Notes: generated by a model not told the origin, from the sequence alone. A stretch of 50,412 nt of DNA from an uncultured Dialister sp. (GCA_900543455.1 UQRR01000005.1:1-50412); one strand, 5' to 3'; shown: positions 17,204-25,864, numbered from the stretch's first letter. Made by a program: numbers and translations.

Positions 17204-18593
17204 CCTTTGTCAGAACTCCCCTCAAGAGCATTGGTACTTTTTCCATATGCATATAGTGCGAACCCTTCACCAGCACGGCATCCCCGGCCTTCGCCAGAGC
17301 CGCCAGCTTCTCTGTCGCTTCTTCACAAGTGTCATACGAGAAAACGGACGTCATGCCGCCCTCTTTGGCACCCAAAGCCAGATGGAGAGAGAGCGGTCCC
17401 ACCGTGATGAGGCCGTCAAAGCCCATGGCGGCGGCCTTCTTTCCCGTCTCATAGTGCAGCGCCTCTTCCATCTCGCCCAGCTCTCCCATATCGCCAAGCA
17501 CCAGGTAGTGATGCGAAGCGGGGATCTGCATGAGCGAGCCGAAGGCCATTTCCATGGAGAGCGGATTCGCATTGTATGAGTCATCCATGACAGAGATCCC
17601 TGCGATGGTAAGCAGTGTCTGCCGCTGACCGATCGGATGGAAATCCGCAAACGCTCTCTGAATTTTCCGGCTGTCCACGCCAAGGACACGGGCTGCCGCG
17701 ATGGCGGCCAGTGCATCGTAGACATTGTGCACGCCGAGAAGATGCAGCTTCACGCGGAATGCTTCGTCAAAAGACGTACAGATGAACTGGGTTTGCGAAG
17801 CCTCATAACGGGAATCTGTCCCGCGGACGGTATAGCGTCCCGCAAGGCCATAGGAGATCACGCGTCCCTCGAAGCTGTCCCCCATCGCTTTGACGAAGGG
17901 GTCATCTCCATTCAGGATCGCCGTGCCATCCTTCGGCAGTGCTTCGATCAGCTCGGCCTTCGCCTTCGCTATATTTTCCTGACTGCCCAGGATCCCGATA
18001 TGCGATGTGCCGACATTGGTCACGATACCGATGGTCGGGCTGGCGATCGCACAAAGCTCTGCGATCTGTCCGAAACCACGCATCCCCATTTCCACGACGC
18101 AGACTTCCGTCTCTTTCGTCATAGAGAGGAGCGTCATGGAAAGACCGATCTCATTATTGAAATTTTTCTGTGTTGCGCAGACATGAAAACGAGACGACAG
18201 GAGCGCCGTCGTCATGTCTTTCGTCGTTGTTTTTCCATTAGAGCCCGTGATGCCGATCACCGGTACATGGAAACGCATGCGGTGAAAATGAGCGAGATCT
18301 TCCAGTGCCTTCTTCGTATCCTTTACGAGAAACACTGATACATCGGAAGGCAGCTCCGCGGCAAAAGAAGCATCCGAAAGGATGACTCCCGAAGCCCCTT
18401 CTTCGCACGCCTTTTTCAGAAAGGCATGCCCATCAAAATTTTCTCCTTTAAGAGCCAGAAACAGATTCCCCGTCTCGATGGTGCGGGTATCGGTACTGAC
18501 CCCGTCCATGGACGGCTCCCTGCCACGCTTGAGCAGCTGCGCCCCGCAGGCTCTTTCTATTTCTTCTATCGTAAATGAAGCCATGAATTTCAC
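17193..18593 (-). CDS. murF: UDP-MurNAc-tripeptide--D-alanyl-D-alanine ligase
   Basis: Adds the D-Ala-D-Ala dipeptide made by Ddl to the UDP-MurNAc tripeptide. The 466-residue protein has the N-terminal MurE/F-type domain (VSTDTRTIETGNLFLAL), ATP loop GSNGKTT (117-123), EMGMRGFGQI, and DDSYNANPLSM in the C-terminal domain. AAGGAG lies 4 bases before the ATG at 18593. A second ATG three codons later would be 13 bases from it and is less likely. It is 16 bases downstream of murE. Confidence 0.96.
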   Translation of the reverse strand: MKFMASFTIEEIERACGAQLLKRGREPSMDGVSTDTRTIETGNLFLALKGENFDGHAFLKKACEEGASGVILSDASFAAELPSDVSVFLVKDTKKALEDLAHFHRMRFHVPVIGITGSNGKTTTKDMTTALLSSRFHVCATQKNFNNEIGLSMTLLSMTKETEVCVVEMGMRGFGQIAELCAIASPTIGIVTNVGTSHIGILGSQENIAKAKAELIEALPKDGTAILNGDDPFVKAMGDSFEGRVISYGLAGRYTVRGTDSRYEASQTQFICTSFDEAFRVKLHLLGVHNVYDALAAIAAARVLGVDSRKIQRAFADFHPIGQRQTLLTIAGISVMDDSYNANPLSMEMAFGSLMQIPASHHYLVLGDMGELGEMEEALHYETGKKAAAMGFDGLITVGPLSLHLALGAKEGGMTSVFSYDTCEEATEKLAALAKAGDAVLVKGSHYMHMEKVPMLLRGVLTKDGK

Positions 18594-18609
18594 TCCTTCA
18601 GTAGTGTCC

Positions 18610-20121
18610 TCAAAAGCGAGCCGACTGCTTCAGCGCTTTCCTCGCTTCTTCCCTATCGTCGAAATGAATGGTCTTGTCTTTCAAGATCTGGTAGTCTTCA
18701 TGACCCTTGCCGGCAATGAGGACGATATCGTCCCCTTTAGCGAGGGAAATCGCCTTCTGGATGGCGCTTCTTCTGTCGACCACCACTTCCACCTGCAGGG
18801 ACGGCTTCTCCGCCTTCACCTCTTCGACGCCGGCTGCCACTTCTTTCACAATGGTCTCCGGGTCTTCCGTGCGAGGATTGTCACTGGTCACGATCGCTAC
18901 ATCCGCATAGCGGGCAGCGATGCGGCCCATGATCGGACGCTTCATCTTATCACGGTCGCCGCCGCAGCCGAAAACGACCAGAATGCGGCCCTTCGTGATC
19001 TCCTGTGCGGTCGTCAGGATCTTTTCAAGACCATCCGGGGTATGTGCGTAGTCGACCACGACGGTGAAGGACTGCCCCTCATCGATCAGCTCGAAACGCC
19101 CCGGCACACTGTGGAATGTCTTCATCGCAGCTGCAATGATTTCCATGGAAATCCCTTCGGAAAGCGCCGCGCCGATCGCCCCCAGGGTGTTATAGATATT
19201 GAAACGGCCTGCCAGTCTCGTCTCGAACTGGTAGGTTTTCCCTTCATAGGTCACTTTGAAGGCAGAAGACTTGCCGGTGAACCGGCTGTCAAAGGCATAC
19301 AAATCCGCCGTCTTGTCGCTCATGCTGTAGGTGTGAAGATCCGCCACCTTCTGATCGACAGCGTCCATCATCACATGGGCATACGGATCATCCACATTCA
19401 CCCACGCTGCCTTATTGCCCTTCGTCTGTCCCGCCGAAGACACCTTCTCAAAAAGGATGGCCTTGGCTTTTGCATAGTTGTCCATCGTCTTATGGTAGTC
19501 CAGATGATCTTCCGTGAGGTTCGTGAAGACGGCATTATCAAACTCCACGCCCTCGACGCGCCCCATGACGAGCGAATGGGAAGACACTTCCATGCACACA
19601 TGGGTGACCTTTTCTTCTACCATCTGCCAGAGCAGACGTTCCAGATCAATGACATCCGGTGTAGTATTGTGCGTCGGCAGCTCCTTATCCCCGATCAGGG
19701 CGTGGATGGTGCCGATGACACCCGTCTTGTAGCCCGCCTGCTCAAGGATATGGCTCACGACATGGGTCGTGGTGGTCTTGCCATTCGTCCCCGTAAGCGC
19801 GATCATACGCATCTTGCGTGCCGGATAGTCAAAGAAAAACGGCACCATATCTTCCATCGCTTTTCTGGTATCTGCCACATAGATGACAGCGACCCCTTCC
19901 GGTACCTCGACCTTTTTGGAAGCCACGATGACTTTCGCCCCCAGCTCCACGGCAGAGCCTACGAACCGATGTCCATCCACATGCGCCCCTTCGAGGCAGA
20001 GGAAAAGGCTGCCCTCTTTCACCTGCCTCGAGTCCGCTGTCACATCCAAAATTTCAATATCTGTGTCGCCTTCTGTGCGAAGGACCGGCGTTGTTTTCAG
20101 TAATTCTGCTAATTTTTTCAA
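18610..20121 (-). CDS. murE: UDP-MurNAc-dipeptide--meso-diaminopimelate ligase
   Basis: Adds the third peptide residue. The protein of 503 residues has ATP loop GTNGKT (111-116) and, in the C-terminal domain, DNPRTEDP, the motif known to select meso-diaminopimelate rather than lysine; this fits the Negativicutes wall. The open frame continues upstream to a GTG at 20160, but AGAGGTGA stands 5 bases before a TTG at 20121, giving the usual N-terminus MKKLAELL, so TTG is chosen. Its leader has its own -10 hexamer and a small open frame (see 20176-20284). ftsI, the usual upstream gene, is absent. Confidence 0.95.
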   Translation of the reverse strand: MKKLAELLKTTPVLRTEGDTDIEILDVTADSRQVKEGSLFLCLEGAHVDGHRFVGSAVELGAKVIVASKKVEVPEGVAVIYVADTRKAMEDMVPFFFDYPARKMRMIALTGTNGKTTTTHVVSHILEQAGYKTGVIGTIHALIGDKELPTHNTTPDVIDLERLLWQMVEEKVTHVCMEVSSHSLVMGRVEGVEFDNAVFTNLTEDHLDYHKTMDNYAKAKAILFEKVSSAGQTKGNKAAWVNVDDPYAHVMMDAVDQKVADLHTYSMSDKTADLYAFDSRFTGKSSAFKVTYEGKTYQFETRLAGRFNIYNTLGAIGAALSEGISMEIIAAAMKTFHSVPGRFELIDEGQSFTVVVDYAHTPDGLEKILTTAQEITKGRILVVFGCGGDRDKMKRPIMGRIAARYADVAIVTSDNPRTEDPETIVKEVAAGVEEVKAEKPSLQVEVVVDRRSAIQKAISLAKGDDIVLIAGKGHEDYQILKDKTIHFDDREEARKALKQSARF

Positions 20122-20175
20122 AACAGTCACCTCTGGTTTTGTATGTAGGAAACAAGACACCCGTACTGCCGGATG

Positions 20176-20232
20176 TCATCCGCTTCCTGTACGATATGAG
20201 TATTCTATGAGTCGTGCTTTTGAAATCATCAT
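20176..20232 (-). CDS. Possible 18-codon leader peptide upstream of murE
   Basis: A strong Shine-Dalgarno sequence GGAGGTGA (20244-20251) stands 6 bases before an ATG at 20237 that reads only Met-Pro-stop. The stop TGA overlaps two further ATGs (20232, 20229) that open an 18-codon frame beginning MMISKARLIEY and ending at TGA 20176-20178, 55 bases before the murE start. The site is too short to judge coding, but a near-perfect ribosome binding site with no ordinary gene behind it is unusual. It may be a leader peptide or a remnant of a lost gene such as ftsI. Confidence 0.3.
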   Translation of the reverse strand: MMISKARLIEYSYRTGSG

Positions 20233-20278
20233 GGCATGAGCTTTCACCTCCGTCAGAGACGACGCTCGAATGCCACTC

Positions 20279-20284
20279 ATTATA
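20279..20284 (-). promoter_or_regulatory. Possible -10 box for murE
   Basis: A perfect TATAAT in the minus direction. The only -35-like sequence at 17-base spacing is TGCTTG, which is weak. It lies between the hairpin at 20309-20349 and the small leader frame, so murE could be transcribed apart from ftsL. Confidence 0.35.
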
Positions 20285-20308
20285 TTAGCTTAAATCTATG
20301 GCAAGCAC

Positions 20309-20349
20309 AAGGGGCTGTGAAAGATGAAATTTCATTTTCACAGCCCCTT
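20309..20349. terminator. Very stable hairpin between ftsL and murE
   Basis: AAGGGGCTGTGAAA pairs over 14 bp with 20336-20349, and ATGAAA/TTTCAT continues the stem inside after a one-base bulge. In the plus direction it is followed by TCTTG and in the minus direction by GTGCTTG, so the U-run is poor on both strands. It may end ftsL transcription or stabilise an mRNA end. Confidence 0.55.
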
Positions 20350-20403
20350 TCTTGTGTAGTTCACTTCTATCTGCTTATTTTTAACCCCACTGATTCATGG
20401 TAA

Positions 20404-20600
20404 GAAAAGTTCAACAGGTTTGACAAGTATGGTGCGGCGCATTTCGTCATCCTGAGCAGAGAAAAACGTCGTATGTTGGCTTATCTGAAATTATGAGAAC
20501 TGAGTCGAAGGATCTAAGCGCCGCAGAGTTTTTAAGGAAACACCATTGCCCAAAATGGGAAACCCGTTGCACCTTTTGAACCCTCAGAACCTTCCGAACC
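20404..20600. repeat. Nested repeat block between ftsL and murE
   Basis: AAGTTCAACAGGTTTGACA units lead into the GGTGCGGCGC hairpin arm (20431-20440). The matching arm GCGCCGC lies at 20518-20524. The loop between the arms is filled by a REP-like inverted pair (TCGTCATCCTGAGC at 20444-20457 and GAGTCGAAGGATCT at 20502-20515). TTTTGAACCCTCAGAACC-type units follow, up to the ftsL stop. No gene is present; ftsI usually lies here. Confidence 0.75.
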
Positions 20601-20607
20601 CATTTCT

Positions 20608-20994
20608 CTATCTTCCTTTGTTCGGGTGCGGTTTAGCGGGATCCGCACTGCCATAGACCGCACGAACAGGCAGGCTCATCTTGAGCTTCTGCTCTGCGAT
20701 CTGCTGGATACGTACCGGTGCCTCTAGACGGGACACCTCGAGCTTATCCACCGCATTCTCCTTCGCCATCGTCATGACCTCGCTGCGGATACGCTGCATT
20801 CTGTATTCCTCCTGAATATTGATCCCGCTCAGGAAGACCAGCAGCATCACGGGAAAAAGGATCATCAGCGTCCCCAGAATGATGTCATGGAAAAAATAGG
20901 AAGAGTCAGATCTCTCGCGCTCGATCCGGCGAGACGCAGCGACGCTTTCCGGCATCGACGGCATGTAATCCATGACTTGCACTTCCTGTACCAT
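20608..20994 (-). CDS. ftsL: FtsL-like cell division protein
   Basis: A 128-residue protein with a short cytoplasmic N-terminus, one membrane segment (about 36-58, DIILGTLMILFPVMLLVFLS) and an extracytoplasmic stretch (60-105) rich in Arg, Glu and Met with coiled-coil character and an EQKLKMSLP-type end. Sequence similarity in FtsL is always low; the call rests on topology, length and position directly after rsmH in the dcw cluster. GGGAGAG is 7 bases before the ATG at 20994. It would form the FtsQ-FtsL-DivIC complex with the ftsQ product of this window. Confidence 0.8.
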   Translation of the reverse strand: MVQEVQVMDYMPSMPESVAASRRIERERSDSSYFFHDIILGTLMILFPVMLLVFLSGINIQEEYRMQRIRSEVMTMAKENAVDKLEVSRLEAPVRIQQIAEQKLKMSLPVRAVYGSADPAKPHPNKGR

Positions 20995-21068
20995 ACGATA
21001 TCTCTCCCATCTTTTTCAGACTCTATATCTCAGGCTGAAGGAAACAGGGCCAGATCCCCGGTCGCTCC

Positions 21069-22001
21069 CTACACTCTTTCTACAACACGCAGGACCGCAC
21101 TTCTCGCACGCGGATTCTCCTCGATCTCTTTCGCACTCGGCTTTTGCGCCTTGCCGACGGACTTCACCAGACGATGGTGGTGGCACACACAGACAGGCAG
21201 CTCCGGCGGGCAGATGCAGTCCCGTTCCATTTCTTTGAAAGCCTTCTTGATGATACGGTCTTCCAGCGACTGGAACGTGATGACGCCGACGCGTCCCCCC
21301 ACTTTCAGGTGGGAAACGCAGGCTTCCATCGTGTCTTTCAGGATTCCCAGCTCGTTATTTACCTCGATGCGGATCGCCTGAAATGTGCGCTTCGCCGGAT
21401 GCGGGCCATTTCTTCTGGCATGCGCCGGAATGGCTGCCTTGATGACCGAGACCAGATCATCCGTCGTCTCGATGGGCTTCTTCTCGCGGAATTCACAGAT
21501 AAACTGCGCGATCCGCTTCGCCCATCGCTCCTCCCCATACTCCCAGATGATGCGCGCAAGCTCTTCCTCTTCATACGTATTCACGATCTCATACGCCGTG
21601 CGCGGATTTCTCTGATCCATGCGCATATCGAGCTTCCCGTTATTCATATAAGAGAAGCCACGGCTGCCATCATCGAGCTGATGGGATGACACCCCCAGAT
21701 CGAAGATGAAGCCATCGACCTTGTCGATCTCAAGCGAGGCCAGGATATCATGGATGTGAGAAAAATTATCCCGCACAAAGAGATGCCGGCAGGCACAGCC
21801 GGAAAGACGATGAGAAGCCGCCTCGATCGCTTCTTCATCCTGATCGACGCCGATCAGAAGCGCATCCGGAGCGAGCTTCTCCGCCATAGCGAAAGAATGC
21901 CCGCCGCCCCCTAAGGTGCAGTCGACATAAATGCCATGAGGATCCGTCAGGATCCGGTCGATCATTTCGTGCAGAAGCACGGTGGTGTGTTGAAATTCCA
22001 T
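21069..22001 (-). CDS. rsmH: 16S rRNA (cytosine-1402-N4)-methyltransferase
   Basis: SAM-dependent methylation of C1402 in the ribosomal P site; second gene of most dcw clusters (also called mraW). The 310-residue protein starts MEFQHTTVLLHEMID, has the SAM motif YVDCTLGGGGHS (25-36), GVSSHQLDDGSRGFSY, and the C-terminal signature GRVGVITFQSLEDRIIK. GAGGAA stands before the ATG at 22001. It is separated from mraZ by a 190-bp repeat block, unlike most clusters where the two are adjacent. Confidence 0.97.
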   Translation of the reverse strand: MEFQHTTVLLHEMIDRILTDPHGIYVDCTLGGGGHSFAMAEKLAPDALLIGVDQDEEAIEAASHRLSGCACRHLFVRDNFSHIHDILASLEIDKVDGFIFDLGVSSHQLDDGSRGFSYMNNGKLDMRMDQRNPRTAYEIVNTYEEEELARIIWEYGEERWAKRIAQFICEFREKKPIETTDDLVSVIKAAIPAHARRNGPHPAKRTFQAIRIEVNNELGILKDTMEACVSHLKVGGRVGVITFQSLEDRIIKKAFKEMERDCICPPELPVCVCHHHRLVKSVGKAQKPSAKEIEENPRARSAVLRVVERV

Positions 22002-22023
22002 AAATAATTCCTCGAAAAAAGGT

Positions 22024-22190
22024 GAAAGGTTCAGGGTTCAGGGTTGTGGTGGCGGCTTCGCCGAAATCCTTCGACTCAGGCCTCAACTTTCTGAATGCGA
22101 CTTTTCCAACAAACGACATTTCACTCCGCTCAGGATGACGAAATGGGCGATGCCCTAAAGTAGCATTCAAGTCACCAGTCACTCCCAAAC
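22024..22190. repeat. Repeat block between mraZ and rsmH
   Basis: A GGTTCAG array (22027-22046) abuts GTGGTGGCGGCTTCGCCG; then come a REP-like pair (GAAATCCTTCGACTCAGG, and CGCTCAGGATGACGA near 22127-22141) and GTGACTG units just after the mraZ stop. If mraZ and rsmH share the mraZ promoter, these repeats are inside the operon transcript. Confidence 0.75.
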
Positions 22191-22191
22191 C

Positions 22192-22626
22192 TCACAGATC
22201 AAAATTCAGCGGAAGGTCGAGAGCATCCGCGATCTCTGCGATATCCTCGCCCTCTTCGTCCTGACGCAGGAGCTCCGGATCCCAGATCTCGATGATGGGT
22301 CCCGTCCCCACGATGCAGGCTTCCTTCTTCAGCTTTGCAAATTCACGAAGGTGGGCAGGGATCAGGATACGCCCCTGGCGGTCGCACTCCATCTCCGTCC
22401 CGCGGCCGATCAGATGACGCATGATCTTGCGGACATTACGATTCGTGAAGGGCAGCTTCTGCAGCCGGGCGATCAAGGCATCCCAGCGCTCTTTCGGATA
22501 AATATTGAGGCAGGTATCCAGACTTGGAGCCAGCACAAAACGACTTCCCAGCTCTTCCCTGAATTTCGCTGGAAGGATCATGCGCCCCTTGGCGTCTATG
22601 GTATGAGAATATTCATTCATAAACAT
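22192..22626 (-). CDS. mraZ: Transcriptional regulator MraZ
   Basis: AbrB-like DNA-binding protein that represses its own dcw promoter. The 144-residue protein has two swapped-hairpin domains, each with the signature DxxGR: DAKGRMILPAKFRE at 11-24 and DRQGRILIPAHLRE at 82-95. The frame is open further upstream, but AGGAGG stands 9 bases before the ATG at 22626 and the family begins MFM(G/N)EY, so this start is chosen. Four MraZ-type boxes lie just upstream. Confidence 0.95.
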   Translation of the reverse strand: MFMNEYSHTIDAKGRMILPAKFREELGSRFVLAPSLDTCLNIYPKERWDALIARLQKLPFTNRNVRKIMRHLIGRGTEMECDRQGRILIPAHLREFAKLKKEACIVGTGPIIEIWDPELLRQDEEGEDIAEIADALDLPLNFDL

Positions 22627-22640
22627 ATCCTTCCACCTCC

Positions 22641-22674
22641 TCCACATTTACCCACATTCTACCACAATCTCCCA
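22641..22674 (-). promoter_or_regulatory. MraZ operator: four boxes with 10-bp period
   Basis: On the minus strand TGGG, TGGT, TGGG and TGGA begin exactly 10 bp apart (plus-strand complements at 22641, 22651, 22661 and 22671). Tandem TGGG-type boxes of this spacing are the known binding pattern of MraZ. The boxes cover the -10 box and spacer of the promoter at 22656-22685, as expected for autorepression. Confidence 0.8.
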
Positions 22675-22685
22675 CTCTGTGACAA
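22656..22685 (-). promoter_or_regulatory. mraZ/dcw promoter
   Basis: TTGTCA (22680-22685) and TAGAAT (22656-22661) with an 18-base spacer in the minus direction, about 30 bases upstream of the mraZ start. It is overlapped by the MraZ boxes. Confidence 0.75.
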
Positions 22686-22821
22686 CGAAAATTTTTCAAA
22701 CCGATCATTTTCCCATCTGCTACCCATACATTGATTTTATCGATGTTTTCAGCACCTTCTTTTCGAAATCAAACCACTCCCCGCTATGATTTCTTCCGTT
22801 TTTCGAAAAACAGGCAAAATA

Positions 22822-22846
22822 AAAAATCCCCACTCGGGGGATTTTT
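22822..22846 (-). terminator. Terminator upstream of the dcw promoter
   Basis: AAAAATCCCC pairs with GGGGATTTTT around a 5-base loop, with a T-run on the minus side. It would stop transcription coming from the histidine kinase at 23215-25271 before the mraZ promoter. Confidence 0.8.
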
Positions 22847-22982
22847 AGCGAATCAGTGGAAAAAAGTGGTGTGACGATCTATCGAGAGTGGACGTCCCAC
22901 GATTGAAAATGAGGGGGATTGGGGCGCTATGAATTGTGTGCCCCTTCCAGCACTTCTCACTTCTAACTAAGTCCAGAAGCTA

Positions 22983-23143
22983 AGGAAACACTGATTAAAT
23001 CGTTGTCAGATTTCATTCTTGGATTCTTATACAGAGCGAGGAATCATCTAACGCGAATAGCGAGCTATTTAAGGAAGATGATGACGAAGCCATGTATAAA
23101 AATCCATATGAAATCTGATTCTGCGATTTAATCAGCGTTTCCT
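22983..23143 (-). mobile_element. MITE copy B (inverted)
   Basis: Full-length 161-bp copy in reverse orientation relative to copies C and D, flanked by TA on both sides (22981-22982 and 23144-23145). Terminal sequences are AGGAAACACTGATTAAATCG and its near complement at the other end. It is the most diverged copy internally. It fills much of the gap between mraZ and the kinase; the rest of that gap (22847-22982) holds nothing recognised. Confidence 0.85.
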
Positions 23144-23214
23144 TAACAAATCTACTCATTCGAGCAGAGCACTCATTGGCAGCCAAAGGGTGATACGGCC
23201 CACTGGCTTCCCCA

Positions 23215-25271
23215 CTACCTATTCACATACTTGCCGATGACGTGTCGGACGGTTTCCATCTTAAATGGCTTTGCGATGTGCGCATTCATTCCAGCCGCCA
23301 TACACTTCTCTTTATCCTCGCAAAAGCATTCGCTGTCATAGCGATGATCGGAATGGTTTTCGCATCCGGGCGCTCCAGATGGCGGATGGCTCTTGTTGCT
23401 GTCAGGCCGTCCATGACCGGCATCATGATATCCATCAGAACGGCATCAAAAGTTTGGGGCTCATGGTTTTGAAAGATCTCCAGAGCTTGTTCTCCATTGT
23501 GCGCCACGGTGGTTTTGGCTCCGGCATCCTCCAGAAGAGTCTGCGCAATTTCCGCATTCAGCTCATTGTCCTCCACCAGCAGTATATGAAGACCGGATAT
23601 ATCGGAATTGACCGGTGTTTCCGTATTGCGTACCTCTGCCTGGATCAGCGTCATTGGGATTTCAATCGTAAATGTCGTCCCTATATCCTTTTGGCTATCC
23701 ACAGCAATGGTGCCACCCAGTAAATCCACATACTTTTGGGAAATGGAGAGGCCAAGCCCAGTCCCTTTATACTCCGTTCTTGCATCGGCGTTTTCCTGCG
23801 CAAAATCATCATACATTTGTCTCTGGAAGTCTTTGCTCATGCCAATGCCGGTATCTGCCACCTTAAATATAGCCACAATATCTGACGGTGTATTCCCTTT
23901 TCTCATTTCTGTAGAAAACGTGATTGATCCACCATCTTTGGTAAATTTGACTGCATTACCGAGAATATTGATCAGCACTTCACGAACACGAATCTCATCC
24001 ACAAGAACATCCGGTATCGCCACCGCCGCTCGTTTCACAATAAAATCCAATTTCCGGCCAGCCATGAACCCCTGCGTGATGTCCACCACCTCATCGAGCA
24101 TGGCAGACATATTTGTACGAACCGGGTTGATGACCACTTTCCCGCTTTCAATGCGGCTGATTTCTAACACATCATTGATCAATGTCAACAAATGGTTCGC
24201 ACTATGGTTGATTTTTTTCAGGTAATCCTTCACTTCAGGTTTCAGTTCCTGGTGAAGGGCAATCGAAATATAACCCATAATTGCGTTCATGGGTGTCCGC
24301 ATATCATGAGACATACTGCTGATAAATCTTGACTTTGCCACGGAAGCGGCATTGGCTTGTTCAAGTGCCTCCTCCAGCTTGCGATTCAGCAGTGCCGTTT
24401 GCGCTTCTACCACTTTTGCCTCACGGTAGCTCGAAATCACCGCAATCAATCCGGACAGCAAAAGAAGAATCAGAAAACCACAGGCCAGCATCAAATACAG
24501 GCGCTGATTGTCATTCCAGCCATTCTTAGGCTGCACCTCAAGTTTCCAATGGCTATCCCCCAGATCAAAGTCATATGTTGCTGCATCCTTCATACTTGCG
24601 CCGCTGGCGTAGACTTCTTGATAAGTCGGATCCCACGGAGATACTGTCTTCGAGAAGCTGAAATCGTATCCAAATCGTGAGAGGGCATCGATCGTTTCCG
24701 AGAAAATCTCCGGCACGCGGATGATGACGATGGCAAAGCCCCAGAATTTTTTCTCACCATTCGAATCCTTCAAATACACCGGATTTCTCACCGCAATGCC
24801 GGTGCCGCCCTGCTTCAGCGGAAAAGGCCCCTGCATGGTAATGATGCCATGATCTCTTGCATAGCAGGATATCTCACCGCGATCTTTGTCGTGAATTAAA
24901 TCGATTTTACCAGCTTCGTTTCCTTCAGATGGATAGATTTCCGTGACAACGCCATTTGGCGCAATTTGAATGCTCTGAATGAAATCTGTCCTCATGCCTT
25001 CGGCAATTTCTGAAAACTTCTGCATCTCGCCGTCATGACTGATAATCACTTCTTTCAGCGTATTGGTGATGTTGATGCCCTGCATGATATCCATCTGCAG
25101 ATGCTGTGCATAGGTCATGCTGTTGAGTTCAACCAGGGAACGATTCCATTCATCCTGATTTTTCTTTGCATTGTACCACCAGGTCATCAGAATCACGGCG
25201 CCAATGATAAAAACGAACACCGGCAGCCATCCGACTTTTGAAGTGAAAAGAGGTATATGTCTGTGCTTCAT
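23215..25271 (-). pseudogene. CHASE-domain hybrid histidine kinase, frameshifted in the receiver
   Basis: Membrane sensor kinase. Visible parts: membrane segment (about 13-32), extracytoplasmic CHASE-like ligand domain, second membrane segment (about 258-280), coiled coil, HisKA with phospho-His322 (MSHDMRTP), HATPase with NAVKFTKDG, DTGIGM and GTGLGLS, and a receiver with Asp614 (LMDIMMPVMDG). Near 23318-23322, directly after MTANAF, one base is missing: the frame ends 11 codons later at 23286, while the next frame continues as EDKEKCMAAGMNAHIAKP to a TAG at 23215. The continuation aligns with the intact receiver of the kinase at 37012-40143, so the shift removes the conserved Lys and last helix. 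It may be a real mutation or a sequence error. CAGGAGA precedes the ATG at 25271. Confidence 0.85.
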
Positions 25272-25309
25272 TCCGTTTCTCCTGTGATATATATGTTTAA
25301 CTTTTGGTA

Positions 25310-25338
25310 AGTATAAGTCTATTTATTGTTTTTTTCAA
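25310..25338 (-). promoter_or_regulatory. Promoter of the CHASE kinase gene
   Basis: TTGAAA (25333-25338) and TATACT (25310-25315) with a 17-base spacer in the minus direction, about 40 bases upstream of the start codon. Confidence 0.7.
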
Positions 25339-25531
25339 GTAAATAGACAAATACATTAATTTTTAAAGCAACCAAAAACGGCGAGCCTTCCGGTTCGTCG
25401 CTCACGTATTCATTCACACAGAATATCCTACCGCTCTCGTCACTTCCTTCACATACGGGAGCAGGCTATCCCGTCATGACCGCAATGCTGTCCACAGACA
25501 TAGGATGTTCCCTAGGGAAAGACCAATCCTC

Positions 25532-25864
25532 TCAACATTTCTTCTTGATCCACCGCGTAATGTCTTCCATCGTACACGGCTCCCCATGGATTCCCAGCCA
25601 AGGATCGGTTCTTAGAAGGTTTACAGTCGGCAAGTAAACCGGCACCCACGCCTCGTTCTCCGACATCTTGCCAATCCAGTCATCGGGCGAAGGCGTCTGG
25701 CAGCTTTCTTTTACAAACTCTTCCAGATGTTCTTTACAGTAGTTTTCAGAAACATACTTCGCGCAAAGCTGGCACTGTCTTTCCACGCTGGCATCGGAAA
25801 GCATATCTCTCATCGATGCCAGACAGAAATCAGCAAAAAGAAAGAAATAAAAGAATTTCCTCAA
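25532..25864 (-). CDS. Hypothetical small Cys-containing protein
   Basis: Not recognised as a named family. The longest frame begins at a TTG (25864) and has 110 codons; an internal ATG at 25813 would give 93 residues. Neither start has a good ribosome binding site. The protein has a CQLC pair followed by YCKEH and ends EDITRWIKKKC; the composition (Trp-rich, WVPVYLPTVNLL, PWLGIHGEPCTMEDI) looks like a real soluble protein rather than chance translation. A small metal-binding or redox protein is possible but not shown. It lies between the kinase promoter and a 730-bp region without clear genes. Confidence 0.45.
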   Translation of the reverse strand: MRKFFYFFLFADFCLASMRDMLSDASVERQCQLCAKYVSENYCKEHLEEFVKESCQTPSPDDWIGKMSENEAWVPVYLPTVNLLRTDPWLGIHGEPCTMEDITRWIKKKC

